From Helicostylum pulchrum (taxonomy: Eukaryota > Mucoromycota > Mucoromycetes > Mucorales > Mucoraceae), in the NCBI GenBank assembly GCA_025677825.1, contig JAIXMO010000007.1, positions 372,001 through 436,000 of the forward strand: a stretch of DNA of 64,000 nucleotides. Direction: 5' to 3'. Each line of letters opens with the position of its first letter. Position 1 is the stretch's first letter. Below the pieces are notes generated by a model. That model did no database searches and was not told the origin of the DNA. It saw nothing but the letters and a program-made list of their open reading frames with translations. A program made the translations under genes and the position numbers. Shown in pieces: positions 11,945 to 22,644 of this stretch.

Positions 11945-13262
11945 GAATTTTTTGAACATTTACCTTTGTCCTCGGACAGAGGTATTACATATATTTAACT
12001 TGATGAAAATGAAAAACAAAACCTCAGTAAAACTCTGGCGGTTACTTGGATTGAAATATACTTAATCAATAAAGCCGTATTATTCTCTTCTCGCTATTTT
12101 CAAACTATTACGCGAAGGTGTGATATTATTTTAGTGAACACTACTTTGAGTTGTTTAGGTTTCATGCCCTTTTAACAATATGATTCCGTGCATTTTTTTT
12201 AAAACTTTCTCTTACGGGTTTTCAGAAGGTAGCTCGAACTATGGTACGTATTTCTTTTAAAAGAAAGCAAGCCTAGCGGGAGATTTAATTAATTAAATTA
12301 ATCCCCGGCCGGGCGTCCACCCTTCAATAGAATACCCTTAAATAGAGCCGCTATAGTAATCTTCATTATTTTATACACTATTTCCCTAAATTATTGGCGC
12401 ACTTTTTGAAAAAAAATTGCTTCAAAGTTCGAAAATAAATAGGTCCATTGACAAAAAAATAGATGGCCCGAAAATTATTTATAAATTGGCGCAAACCAAG
12501 GGTTGACCAAATGAATCAAATTGTTAGAATGATCATGATAGGATCTTGACTAAAAATATAGCTTATAATTGTTTGTCGTTCCTATTAAAATCTGAATTCT
12601 AATGAGACACCCTCTGGGAGCTGAAGATCCTGTAGTTGATGAATATGCAATACATGCTCTTTGAGTACTACGTTTAAACATAATTAAAAAGGTGGTGTAC
12701 TAGCAGGTCTGACACTTCTTAGGGTTTGTTGATCATATTGAGACCTTGCTCTTCTGTGTTGTTATCGAGGGGCTTCACCACGTCCAAACCTTGGCGGCAT
12801 ACGAAATGAACGAACAATGTGAAGCATGTTCAGACAAGCAGTCATATCACAATTTTATAGACGAGTAAAAAGTCTCTAATTGTTGCTATTCATGACTGGT
12901 AATCAGCAGGAGAATATCCAGTCAAAACAACAGGGAGAAGAGTTTTAAAAGAAAGATTGTAAACAGGGCCCTAATCTAATACGAAATTGTCTACTGGTAG
13001 TCTTGTAGCTATAAGCTGCTTGAATCATGTTGCTAGCTGGGTTATTTGTTAAATAGTTCGGCTTGTATCAACAATAGCGCTCACTTATTAATACATTTGT
13101 GCTACGCATATCAAGTCGAGGAAATACTATTATATTTATTAATGTAATCATACTACAGTACGACAGTGACTTTAACTGGTCTTTTTACAACGATGGGATC
13201 AAAAAATTAATCAGTCAAAAAGGCTTAAACAAAAAATACATCAGTCACTTGTAAAGGTTATA
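11945..13262. other. region upstream of the Fanzor gene
   Basis: No intact gene. A GC-rich 10-bp palindrome (CCCGGCCGGG, 12304-12313) stands out in AT-rich surroundings and follows an imperfect AT-rich inverted repeat at about 12277-12306. The word TTGGCGCA occurs twice, near 12395 and 12486. On the minus strand near 12680-12810 a proline/arginine-rich frame beginning MPPRFGRGEAPR is closed by a stop, suggesting another relic. The Fanzor frame is open without ATG back to about 13176. Confidence 0.45.
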
Positions 13263-15362
13263 ATGATGTCAAATCCCTCTTTTTCTTTTCATTATGGTTT
13301 TCTTATGATGGAACCGCCACAGAAATTAGTAGTGGTTAAAAGCTCAATTACTGGTATAGGTTGGAAGGATGCTTACAAGCAGCGTCTTATGGAACTGGTG
13401 AAGAATGTTAATATCATTGTGACACACACATACTTCTTTTTGAAATTTATATTTGTTAACGAGCTGGAGGATGATAATACCGATAATTTATTCAATTTAG
13501 AAGATCTCATCAATGAGGATTTTTTCAGAGAAGTCTTTATGTCGTTATTAAGTGCGTACAAGATGGAAAAGCGAAAGAAAACGGAGAAACTGGAAACATT
13601 CAAAACAATTATAAACAAGCATAGAGAAACTTTTCTTGAACGTACATCCTAAAAACCTATCGATCTAAAATACGGACAACAGATAGCGAACTACGAAGTA
13701 ACCAAAATCCGTACTGCTTATATCAACAATGTTACTTCTAATTTTGGAAACAAGTTGAGGAAGATGTTAAACTTAATAATGAAAAAGAAGGATAGGTTAC
13801 AGGAGGCTGACAAGTCCAAAGAAGATAGACGAAACGTTTACAGCCAAATGAACAAAGTCAAGTTAGCTGTATCTTCAAAAAAATTAGAGGATGCTACTTC
13901 AGAATTTTTAGGTCAAGATGGTATGAACACTATTAGAAGTTTTATTGGTTGTTTCTCTGAAGATTACAAGTTCGAGAAAGGCTCCATCTTTTATGATTGC
14001 AAGGCAAATTCTGTAAAGCATTTAAGGGCTTATTACCAAATCGCTAAAACGTGTGAAGCTTTGCAAGGTGGAAAATCTATAAACTGCTTTCCTATAAGAA
14101 CTGCGTTTATTCCCTGCTATATGACAATCGACACCTTAATTTTGAATACTCAAATTTTTAAAAACATGGTCTTGACGCATCTAGACAAGCAAGTAGTTTG
14201 GGGTGGAGCTATTAATCTCAATTCAAAAGGAATGGAACCACAAGGTCCTGATAAACAAATGACGTTCAGAGGAATGATATATACTGACGGTGTAGGCGTG
14301 TCTATTCTTAAACAAAACCATGACCCAAGGAAAAGAGGCGGTAAGAAGAGTAAAAAACAATTAGAAGACAAGGATTCCTTCAAATATATAGAAGATCTAA
14401 AAAAAGAAGACCTTCTTGCTGATGTTGGTAAATGCGTTTTGGTTGATCCAGGTCGAAGAGACCTACTATATTGTATGCATGAAAATAGCACTTCCCAAAC
14501 CAAAATGGTCTACAGATACACAAAGCTCCGTAACCGTTTTAAGCCTGATGAAGTGATTGCTGCTGAACTTTCTCTTTCTTACCATCATGCCACTTCTGTC
14601 AACAAGGAAAATTTTGTAAAATATCCAGAAGCTAGAGCAAATGTGTCTGAAGGCTTAAACAACTACTACGGCAATGAAGATATACCTCCAGGAGTCAGAG
14701 CTGCTGATCGTTTACCTTTTCGCAAAATGAAGCTTTCAAGTGTTATTAACATGAAGCAATCAGAACAGCGATTAGCTAAAAGGCTTAGACAGAAGTTCGG
14801 ACAAGACTCTGTAATTATCATAGGCAACTGGACCGTAGAAAATGTGAATTACCGCGAACCCACCAAAGGAGTCGGAATAAGAAACATGCTCAGAAAAGAA
14901 GGATTTAAGGTCTATTTGTTGAACGAGTTCGAAACTTCCTCATTATGTCCTTCTTGCAAAGATGGTACTACCTTAGAGAAATTTAAAGAAGTTAAAAACC
15001 CTAGACCGTTCAGACGAACTAGAAATCCTACTGTAATATGTCATGGTTTGCTAAGGTTAAACACAATATGTTAATATCTAAAATACTATGAAACTGACAA
15101 CCAGTTTGATACTTGTAGATGTACCAATGAAAACTGTCTACAAGATAGCAAGGAATTTCTAGTTCGTCGTCGTTTTTACAACAGAGATATGGCCGCAACA
15201 TTGAATTTTAGACATATTTTGTTTAGTTTGCGGGAAAACGGCATTAGGCCTGAAAGGTTCGTACGCAAGACAAACAGCCAATCACTTTCAACAACAAGAC
15301 CAAACCTCAAAAGAAAAGCATCAGCTTCTTCCTCCATCCCTGGCACTCAAAACAAAAAGTAA
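13263..15362 (+). CDS. Fanzor: TnpB-like RuvC RNA-guided nuclease, one in-frame stop
   Basis: Two exons, 13263-15055 and 15119-15362, encode about 678 codons in one frame. The frame is interrupted only by TAA at 13650-13652 (codon 130). The frame past the stop is clearly coding (QQIANYEVTKIRTAYINNV). Fanzors are eukaryotic homologues of transposon TnpB that cut DNA with a guide RNA. RuvC-I is LVDPGRRDLLY (Asp395). The canonical RuvC-II site reads IIIGNW with no glutamate at the expected place, and the glutamate lies in LLNEFETSSLC (Glu555), the rearranged Fanzor position. RuvC-III is YNRDMAATLNF (Asp621). The zinc knuckle is CPSC (562/565) with Cys593, Cys599 and Cys604; the 63-nt GT-AG intron falls between Cys593 and Cys599, and splicing restores CHGLLRCTNENC. 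Basic stretches (KRGGKKSKK; NLKRKASA near the C-terminus) could be nuclear localisation signals. The copy is either recently inactivated or carries a read-through or sequencing-error stop. Confidence 0.88.
15056..15118 (+). other. spliceosomal intron inside the Fanzor zinc knuckle
   Basis: GTTAAA donor, an ACTGAC branch-like word about 20 bases before the end, and a TTGTAG acceptor. Removing these 63 bases keeps the frame and rebuilds the cysteine pair of the zinc knuckle followed by RuvC-III. Unspliced, the frame ends in TTAATAT-type stops. The size matches neighbouring host introns. Confidence 0.85.
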
Positions 15363-15414
15363 CTTTCCCGTGCAGTTATCGCTGTAACCCATCAAGATAC
15401 AGAGTAAGTTTTAA

Positions 15415-15515
15415 CCAAATGCATAATGAACCTAAATTTTTTCACATCATGAACCTAATTTTTTTCATTTTGTGAGCCTATTTTTTTTCGATAAGTGAAC
15501 TAATAATTTCCGAAT
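15415..15515 (+). repeat. four degenerate ~23-bp repeats after the Fanzor gene
   Basis: Four diverged units follow each other: CATAATGAACCTAAATTTTTT, CACATCATGAACCTAATTTT, CATTTTGTGAGCCTATTTTT and CGATAAGTGAACTAATAATT. Each has a GTGARCCTAAT-like core followed by a T-run. They begin 50-60 bases after the stop, where TnpB-family guide RNA sequence is expected. Confidence 0.55.
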
Positions 15516-15901
15516 ATAGTGTAGACACCGTAAACTTGACACTTCATTAAAACGGAATTTGTATAATAATGCTTTAAATTACGTTAGAATGTAATTTTTT
15601 TTTATTTGATTATGCGTGGTACATGTGGTTTTTGATACAGGCAAAAAAACGTCTAAAAAGAAAATAGAAATTCGTTTTATACGCAATTATAACAGATCAC
15701 CTGAAAAAAAAATCACCCCATAACCCTTTTATCCAGTAAGACAATACATTTTGTTTATACTTTTAACAAGCAGTAGTTTTTTGGTGAAGGTACCTCTTGG
15801 GGGATGAGCTTTAATGAGTCAAAACAAGTCACTTTTTTTTTTATATCAAGGGATTATAATTTTTTTTCCAATTTCTTCTTCATACTTTATTTTTGATAAT
15901 A
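15516..15901. other. intergenic; GluRS promoter
   Basis: No gene is seen. AT-rich with T-runs; the right part should hold the promoter of the glutamyl-tRNA synthetase gene. Confidence 0.5.
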
Positions 15902-18301
15902 ATGAGTGGTTTAAAACTTGTTGTTGCTTCTAAGGCATCACCTTTCAGTTACGGTATGTACTCTTTAAAAAAGAAAAAGAAAGACGCGATAAAAAAAAAA
16001 CTAACGAGACACGTAAAAAAAAAAAGGCGTTCTCGCTGTTGCTGCTCAAGTGAATGCTGTCAAGAAGGGATCTGTAGAGATCGAACTTCGCGAGGGTAAG
16101 AACCTTGAGGGTGCTTCTAAGTCTGCTGCTTCTATTACATATAACGGGTAAGCTATTGTAATATATACAATATACTCGTCACTGTTTCTAAACGGCTCTT
16201 TTTTTTTTGGGTGAAGTGAAACTTACGAGTCCAACAACGCCATTGCTAGACTTATTGCCAGACTTAACCCTGAATCCGGTCTTTATAACCCCGAGGATCC
16301 TATTAGCTCTACCTTGATCGATCAATGGTTAGACTTTGCCGAATCCAAGTTATCTAGTACTGATTTCAAGGCACTTGATGCTACCTACAAGGAGCTTAAC
16401 AAGTACTTGACTCTTCGTTCATACATTGTTGGATACCAAGTTACCATTGCTGATTTTGTTATCTGGGGTACCTTGAGAGCTTCTCCTGTTTTCGCTCGTA
16501 TTGTCAAGACCAAGCCTGAAACTCTCGGTAATTATCTTGTTCGTTGGTTCGAATACATTACTTCTCTTTCTTCTTCAGAGTATGCTTTAACTGCTGTTCA
16601 AAAGGCTGAAAAGAACAACAAGGTAAATAAAAAAAAAAAAAAAAAAAGACGAGGGTGATAAATAATTGACGACATATATTTTATATGAATATATAGGGTT
16701 CTAAGGCTGCTGATCAAGGTAAATTCGAAATTGGTTTGACTGATGCTATGATGGGTAAGGTCTGTACTCGTTTCCCCCCTGAGCCTTCTGGTTATCTTCA
16801 CATTGGTCACGCCAAGGCTGCTCTTTTAAACCAATATTTTGCTGATACCTATAAGGGTAAATTGATTATTCGTTTCGACGATACCAACCCTAGTAAAGAG
16901 AAGTCCGAATACGAGGAATCTATCAAGGAGGATCTTGCCTTAATCGGTGTTAATTCCTCTGTTGTCTCTCACACATCTGATTTCTTTGACCAAATGTACG
17001 AACTTGCCCTCAAGTTAATTAAGGACGGTAAGGCATTCTGTGACGATACCGAACAAATGGCTATGCGTGAAGAGCGTACAGCTCGTATTCCTTCCAAGTG
17101 TCGTGATAACTCTATCGAGGAGAACTTGCGTCGTTTCGCTGAGATGGCCAAGGGCTCCGAAGAAGGATTAAAGAACTGTTTGCGTGCCAAGATCGATTAC
17201 AATAGTCCTAACGGCACCATGCGTGATCCTGTTATTTACCGTTGTAACTTGACTCCTCATCATTACACTGGTGATAAGTGGAAGGTTTACCCTACCTACG
17301 ATTTTGCTTGTCCTATTGTTGATTCTCTTGAAGGTGTGTCTCATGCTTTAAGAACCAACGAATACCGTGACCGTAACGTTCAATACGACTGGATGCTTGA
17401 ATCCCTTGGTATGCGTAAAGTTACCATTTGGGATTTCGGTAGAATTAACTTTGTATATACACTTCTTTCCAAGAGAAAGTTGCAATGGTTTGTTGATCAA
17501 GGTCTTGTTACCGGTTGGGATGATCCTCGTTTCCCTACTGTCCGTGGTATCCGTCGTCGTGGTATGACTATTGAAGCCTTAAAGCAATATATCTTGATGC
17601 AAGGTGCCTCTCAAAACACTTTACTTTTGGAGTGGGATAAACTCTGGGCATTAAACAGAAAGATCATTGATCCTGTTGCCCCTAGATACGTTGCTGTTCT
17701 TAAAGAAGGTGCTGTTGTCTGTAACGTTGCTGGTGCCACTGCTGAAATTAAGGAACACCCTGTTCACAAGAAGAACCTTGAACTTGGTAACAAGAAGACT
17801 CATTACGGTCCCAAGGTCTACTTGGATCAAGAAGATGCCAAGTCCCTTGAAGATGGCGAAGAAGTCACTTTAATGGATTGGGGAAATGTCTTTGTCCGTA
17901 AGATCGTTAAGGATGATAAGGGTGAAGTTACCAGTATTGATTTGGAACTTCATCTTGCTGGTGATTTCAAGAAGACCAAGAAGAAGTTGACTTGGTTGAC
18001 TGTTGATGAAGATGCCACCGATTGTCTCTTGCTTGATTATGATTACTTGATTACCAAGAAGAAGGTCGAGGAAGGTGATGAGGTTAAGGACCTTGTTACC
18101 CCCGAAAGTGAGTTCAGATATCCTGCTATTGCTGATGGTAACATTAGAGACTTGAAGAAGGGTGATATCTTCCAATTCGAGCGTAAGGGTTACTTTATTC
18201 TTGATGCTCCTGCTACTGCCACTGAGCCTGCTCACTTTATTCGTATTCCTGACGGTAAGGCTGCTACCATGGCTTCTAAGGCTGATGTATCCAAGAAATA
18301 A
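15902..18301 (+). CDS. GUS1: glutamyl-tRNA synthetase, cytosolic
   Basis: Four exons (15902-15953, 16027-16147, 16217-16622, 16697-18301) give 727 aa, close to yeast Gus1 (708 aa). It charges tRNA-Glu with glutamate in the cytosol. Residues 1-190 form a GST-like N-terminal domain (SYIVGYQVTIADFVIWG), used in fungi for docking to Arc1/MetRS. The class I catalytic core has HIGH as HIGH itself (228-231, in PPEPSGYLHIGHAKAA) and the KMSKS-type loop as LLSKRKL near 449-455. An archaeal/eukaryotic GlxRS beta-barrel anticodon-binding region follows, ending in a Lys-rich tail. Codon use is strongly biased (GCT, AAG, GGT), consistent with high expression, and differs from the Fanzor gene next to it. 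A short AAATAAAAT polyadenylation-like signal lies just after the stop. Confidence 0.97.
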
Positions 18302-18559
18302 GTTTTTTTTTAAATGTTACGAAATAAAATATTAGTATTATACATATTAAGGAAAATTAATTGTTGTGGTACCACAAACTTGAACTTTAAGATAAACAAT
18401 GATGTAATGTTTAACTAAAAAAATACTAATATGCGAAATAACACAGTAGAAAAAAATGTTTTTATTTATATATACATTGTAATAAAAAGAATAGGGATGA
18501 TGAGAATTAATACGAGAGGAATGATATCTAACAAAAGATTGTACTGTAATATATTTTCT

Positions 18560-19729
18560 TTAACCGAGTAATTTCTTGATACCTTCCTTTTGTTCGTCGG
18601 TTAAAGAAGTAGGGAATTTAACGTCATATGTAATAATTAAATCGCCTTTTCTTCCAGTTTTGGAGTTAGGCATACCTTCGTTGGCTACACGAGATTCTTG
18701 CCCAGAATGAATGACGGATTTAGTATTGTTCACACTTAGTGTACGATCATCAAGAGTTTTAATCGTTTTACGGAATCCAGTTAAAGCTTCTACCAAAGTA
18801 AGTTGAATTGTAATACGTAAATTATCGCCTTCACGTTTATATTGTGCATGAGGTTTTTCTTCGACAATAAATTCGATATCTTGGGTTTGACCATTTTCAA
18901 GTTCATCACCTTCACCTTCAAATTTAATCTTGGTACCGGCCTTCCAACCAGGTTTAACATTGATGGTTAAAATTTTATCAGCTGATACGGGACGACCAGT
19001 GGAACCATCACGTAATTTACGAGTCACCTTCAAACGCTTAACGACACCTTTATAGAGGTCTTCAAGCGAGATAGGTAAAGGACGTTTGATAGCAGGAGGC
19101 TTTTCCGGTGTAGCATATTGACGTTGTTGTTGACCAAAACCACCGCCACGACCGGCACGAGGCATTCCACCACCACCAAAAGAAGAGAAACCACCCATAC
19201 CATCGTCCATGCCGCCCATACCACCCATACCACCCATACCACCCATCCCGCCCATACCACCTCCACCTCCGCCAAACGAAGCAAAGAAGTGTTTAAAGAT
19301 ATCATCAGCATCGGAAGGATGGAATCCACCTGCTCCACCACCACCAGAAGTGAAGTGAAAAGTTCCGCCTCCACCGCCTGGGAAACCGCCTGGGAAACCA
19401 CCAGCAGCACCACCAGCTTCATCTGGGACGGGACCACGTCCTTTGAGACCTTCTTCACCATACTGATCAAAGATGGCTCGCTTATTTTTATCACTAAGAA
19501 CTTCATAAGCTTCACCAATTTCTTGAAACTTTGCGTTTGCTACATCTGATTTATCTTTATTTCTATCGGGATGCCATTTTAATGCTGTTTTAAATAGTTA
19601 GTGTCAATAATAATAATGTGCTTTTTTTTTCTTTATTCTTTTTTTACCTAATTTACGATAAGCCTTTTTAATCGTATCTTCATCTGCGTCTCTAGAGATA
19701 CCAAGGATAGCGTAATAGTCTTTACCCAT
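18560..19729 (-). CDS. SIS1: class II J-protein (Sis1/DNAJB type) Hsp40 co-chaperone
   Basis: Two exons (19648-19729 and 18560-19584) give 368 aa, near yeast Sis1 (352 aa). It stimulates Hsp70 ATPase and delivers unfolded substrates in cytosol and nucleus. The J domain spans residues 1-70 with HPD at 32-34 (WHPDRNKDK). A long Gly/Phe/Met-rich region follows, with FPGG repeats and an MGG repeat array encoded near 19205-19260. The C-terminal beta-sandwich substrate domains include [15 protein letters not shown] and [19 protein letters not shown], with no zinc finger, and a dimerisation end near [12 protein letters not shown] rearranged, truncated copy of this gene and its promoter lies at 7.2-7.8 kb on the opposite strand. 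Confidence 0.95.
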
Positions 19730-20076
19730 ATTTAAATAATTTTTTTATATGTAATACAATACAATAAAGAGAAAAAAAAAAGTAATTACAAGGGATTTTT
19801 TTTAATGCTTTTTTATATGCAAAAATAAAATAAAAAAATCACGCAAAGTTCCACCATATTCTATCCATTTTAACCAATTAAACCGTGTCAATTCCCTTGA
19901 ACAACTTTTTAGATTATTTAAAACTCAATAATGAATGTTACCAGAATCAACCAGAAACATCAAGCAAAAAGAACATGATTAAAAGAGAAGAGAGAAAAAG
20001 TTGTAGTTTTTTTTATTTACTTTCACATGAGAAGAAAGCGTAAAAGAATATATTTTTGAGTTAAAAAATAAACTAT
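19730..20076. other. intergenic region
   Basis: This contains the J-protein promoter (shared in part with the duplicate at 7.2 kb) and the 3' flank of the RPS23 gene. No further gene is seen. Confidence 0.5.
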
Positions 20077-20816
20077 TTATGATCTAGGCTTCTCCTTCTT
20101 TTCCTTATAAAGAGCAAGAAGAGAGACACCAGCGACCTTAACAATCTTGAAACGGACACCAGGAATATCACCAATAGCGCGACCCTTACGACCGAAACCG
20201 GCAATCAAGACTTCGTCATTCTCATCAACATAGTTTAAACAACCATCATTGGGAACGAAAGCAGTAACTTTCTTACCGTTCTTGATAAGTTGAACACGAA
20301 CACACTTACGAATAGCAGAGTTAGGTTGCTTGGCTTCGACACCAATCTTTTCGAGAACGATACCCTTGGCGTGAGAAGAACCACCGAAGGGAGAAGAACG
20401 GAAAGCAGTTCCGAGAGCTCTCTTCTTGTATTGCTTATCAGCCCAACGTTGATCACGACGATGAATACGGAGCTTACGAGCTGCGTTCAAACCTCTAGGT
20501 TGTCCCTTACCTATAAAAAAATAACACAGTTTAATTCAACTATTCTTTATTTTTATTTTTTCATCTTCCACGAGTACGTCAAGAGATGAGGTAGAGTTGT
20601 TGTTTTGCTGTCATACATTTCATTGATGTCATGATGTAATTCCACACATTGAATTTTTTTTTTTTAGAAAAAATCTTTCACTGCACAAAAAATATATCCA
20701 TCCATATACTGTCGTTACTAATCCAATCTACATCGTCAATCGTAATCATCTCATCTCTTTCTGTACTGCAATTCATGGTATTCGCTTTTAAAATTTTGGT
20801 ATATAATCTTACCCAT
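20077..20816 (-). CDS. RPS23: 40S ribosomal protein S23 (uS12)
   Basis: Exon 1 has only four coding bases (ATGG, 20813-20816). After a 302-base intron, exon 2 is 20077-20510. Together they give 145 aa, the universal length, starting [20 protein letters not shown]. uS12 sits at the decoding centre of the small subunit. The conserved [20 protein letters not shown] loop carries the proline that is hydroxylated in eukaryotes. The exon-1 assignment rests on the ATGG|GTAAGA donor and the TATAG|GTAAGG acceptor, which exactly rebuild the invariant MGKGQPRG start. The intron is several times longer than others in this window, as is common for ribosomal protein genes. I saw no clear C/D or H/ACA box set in it. 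Confidence 0.96.
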
Positions 20817-20981
20817 TATTGCTAGATATTTTTAGAAGAAGGTTGATATCAATGTCGCTGAGCGTTTTGACATATATCGACTCTACACAACGCACACACA
20901 CAAAAAAAAAAAAAAAAAAAAGTCCGTTCCGGATCGGACAACAGTCACTGCTGAATTATCCCAAAAAAAGATGGTTTTATT

Positions 20982-22123
<1,142 letters not shown>

Positions 22124-22644
22124 TTTTAAAAAAGATAAAAAGAGAAAAACACCTTTTTTGCCCCGGTATTTTCTTTAAGCCTGCTTTTTTTTTTAAAAAA
22201 AATTGAATATCTGAGCTTAAAGCCAGCAGGAAGAAGTCGGTATGTTTGAGTTTCTTAAGTAGAGATCGAATAAAAAAAATATGCCAGTGTAAATATATTA
22301 GCTTTGGTACATAGAAAATAAAAGTTAGTTAAAAGAGAGGCATGGTCTGATATTTACGCATCATTTTTTCTTTATTTACCGAAAAGGGTTCTTATAGCAT
22401 TTTAACAGCATCTAGTTAATCTATTTCTTTTTTATTTATATCACAAGAACATATAGCACATAGGTCATAGTTTCCAAAAAAAGAATACATAAAACTGTCA
22501 TTTACGTCTCAAGCTGTATCAGCATTACTAAAAAGGTTGAATAGTTTATTAATGATTTTTATAATAAATCTATTAAGCCTTTATCAGTTCATAGAAGTTA
22601 ACTAAATAAATAGCTATTATTAATTTTGTTTTTGGTTGTTGTTA
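22124..22644. other. intergenic region
   Basis: No gene is seen. It should hold the URA6 promoter and the 3' flank of the gene ending at 22645. Confidence 0.5.

Larger units (their letters stand above)
13176..15515 (+). mobile_element. putative Fanzor-carrying element, ends not defined
   Basis: Fanzor genes are usually carried on mobile DNA, so the gene plus its flanks is proposed as an element. I could not find terminal inverted repeats or a target duplication. The limits given are only the upstream open frame and the end of the four degenerate repeats after the gene. No transposase or serine recombinase partner is visible within 5 kb, so this copy would be non-autonomous or a solo Fanzor. 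Confidence 0.35.

Noticed and set aside
13641..13685. A 45-nt GT...AG stretch that would remove the Fanzor stop codon in frame
   Set aside because: It is shorter than the other introns I placed, and it would delete residues (DLKYGQQIAN) that look like conserved Fanzor coding sequence. A nonsense codon is the simpler reading.
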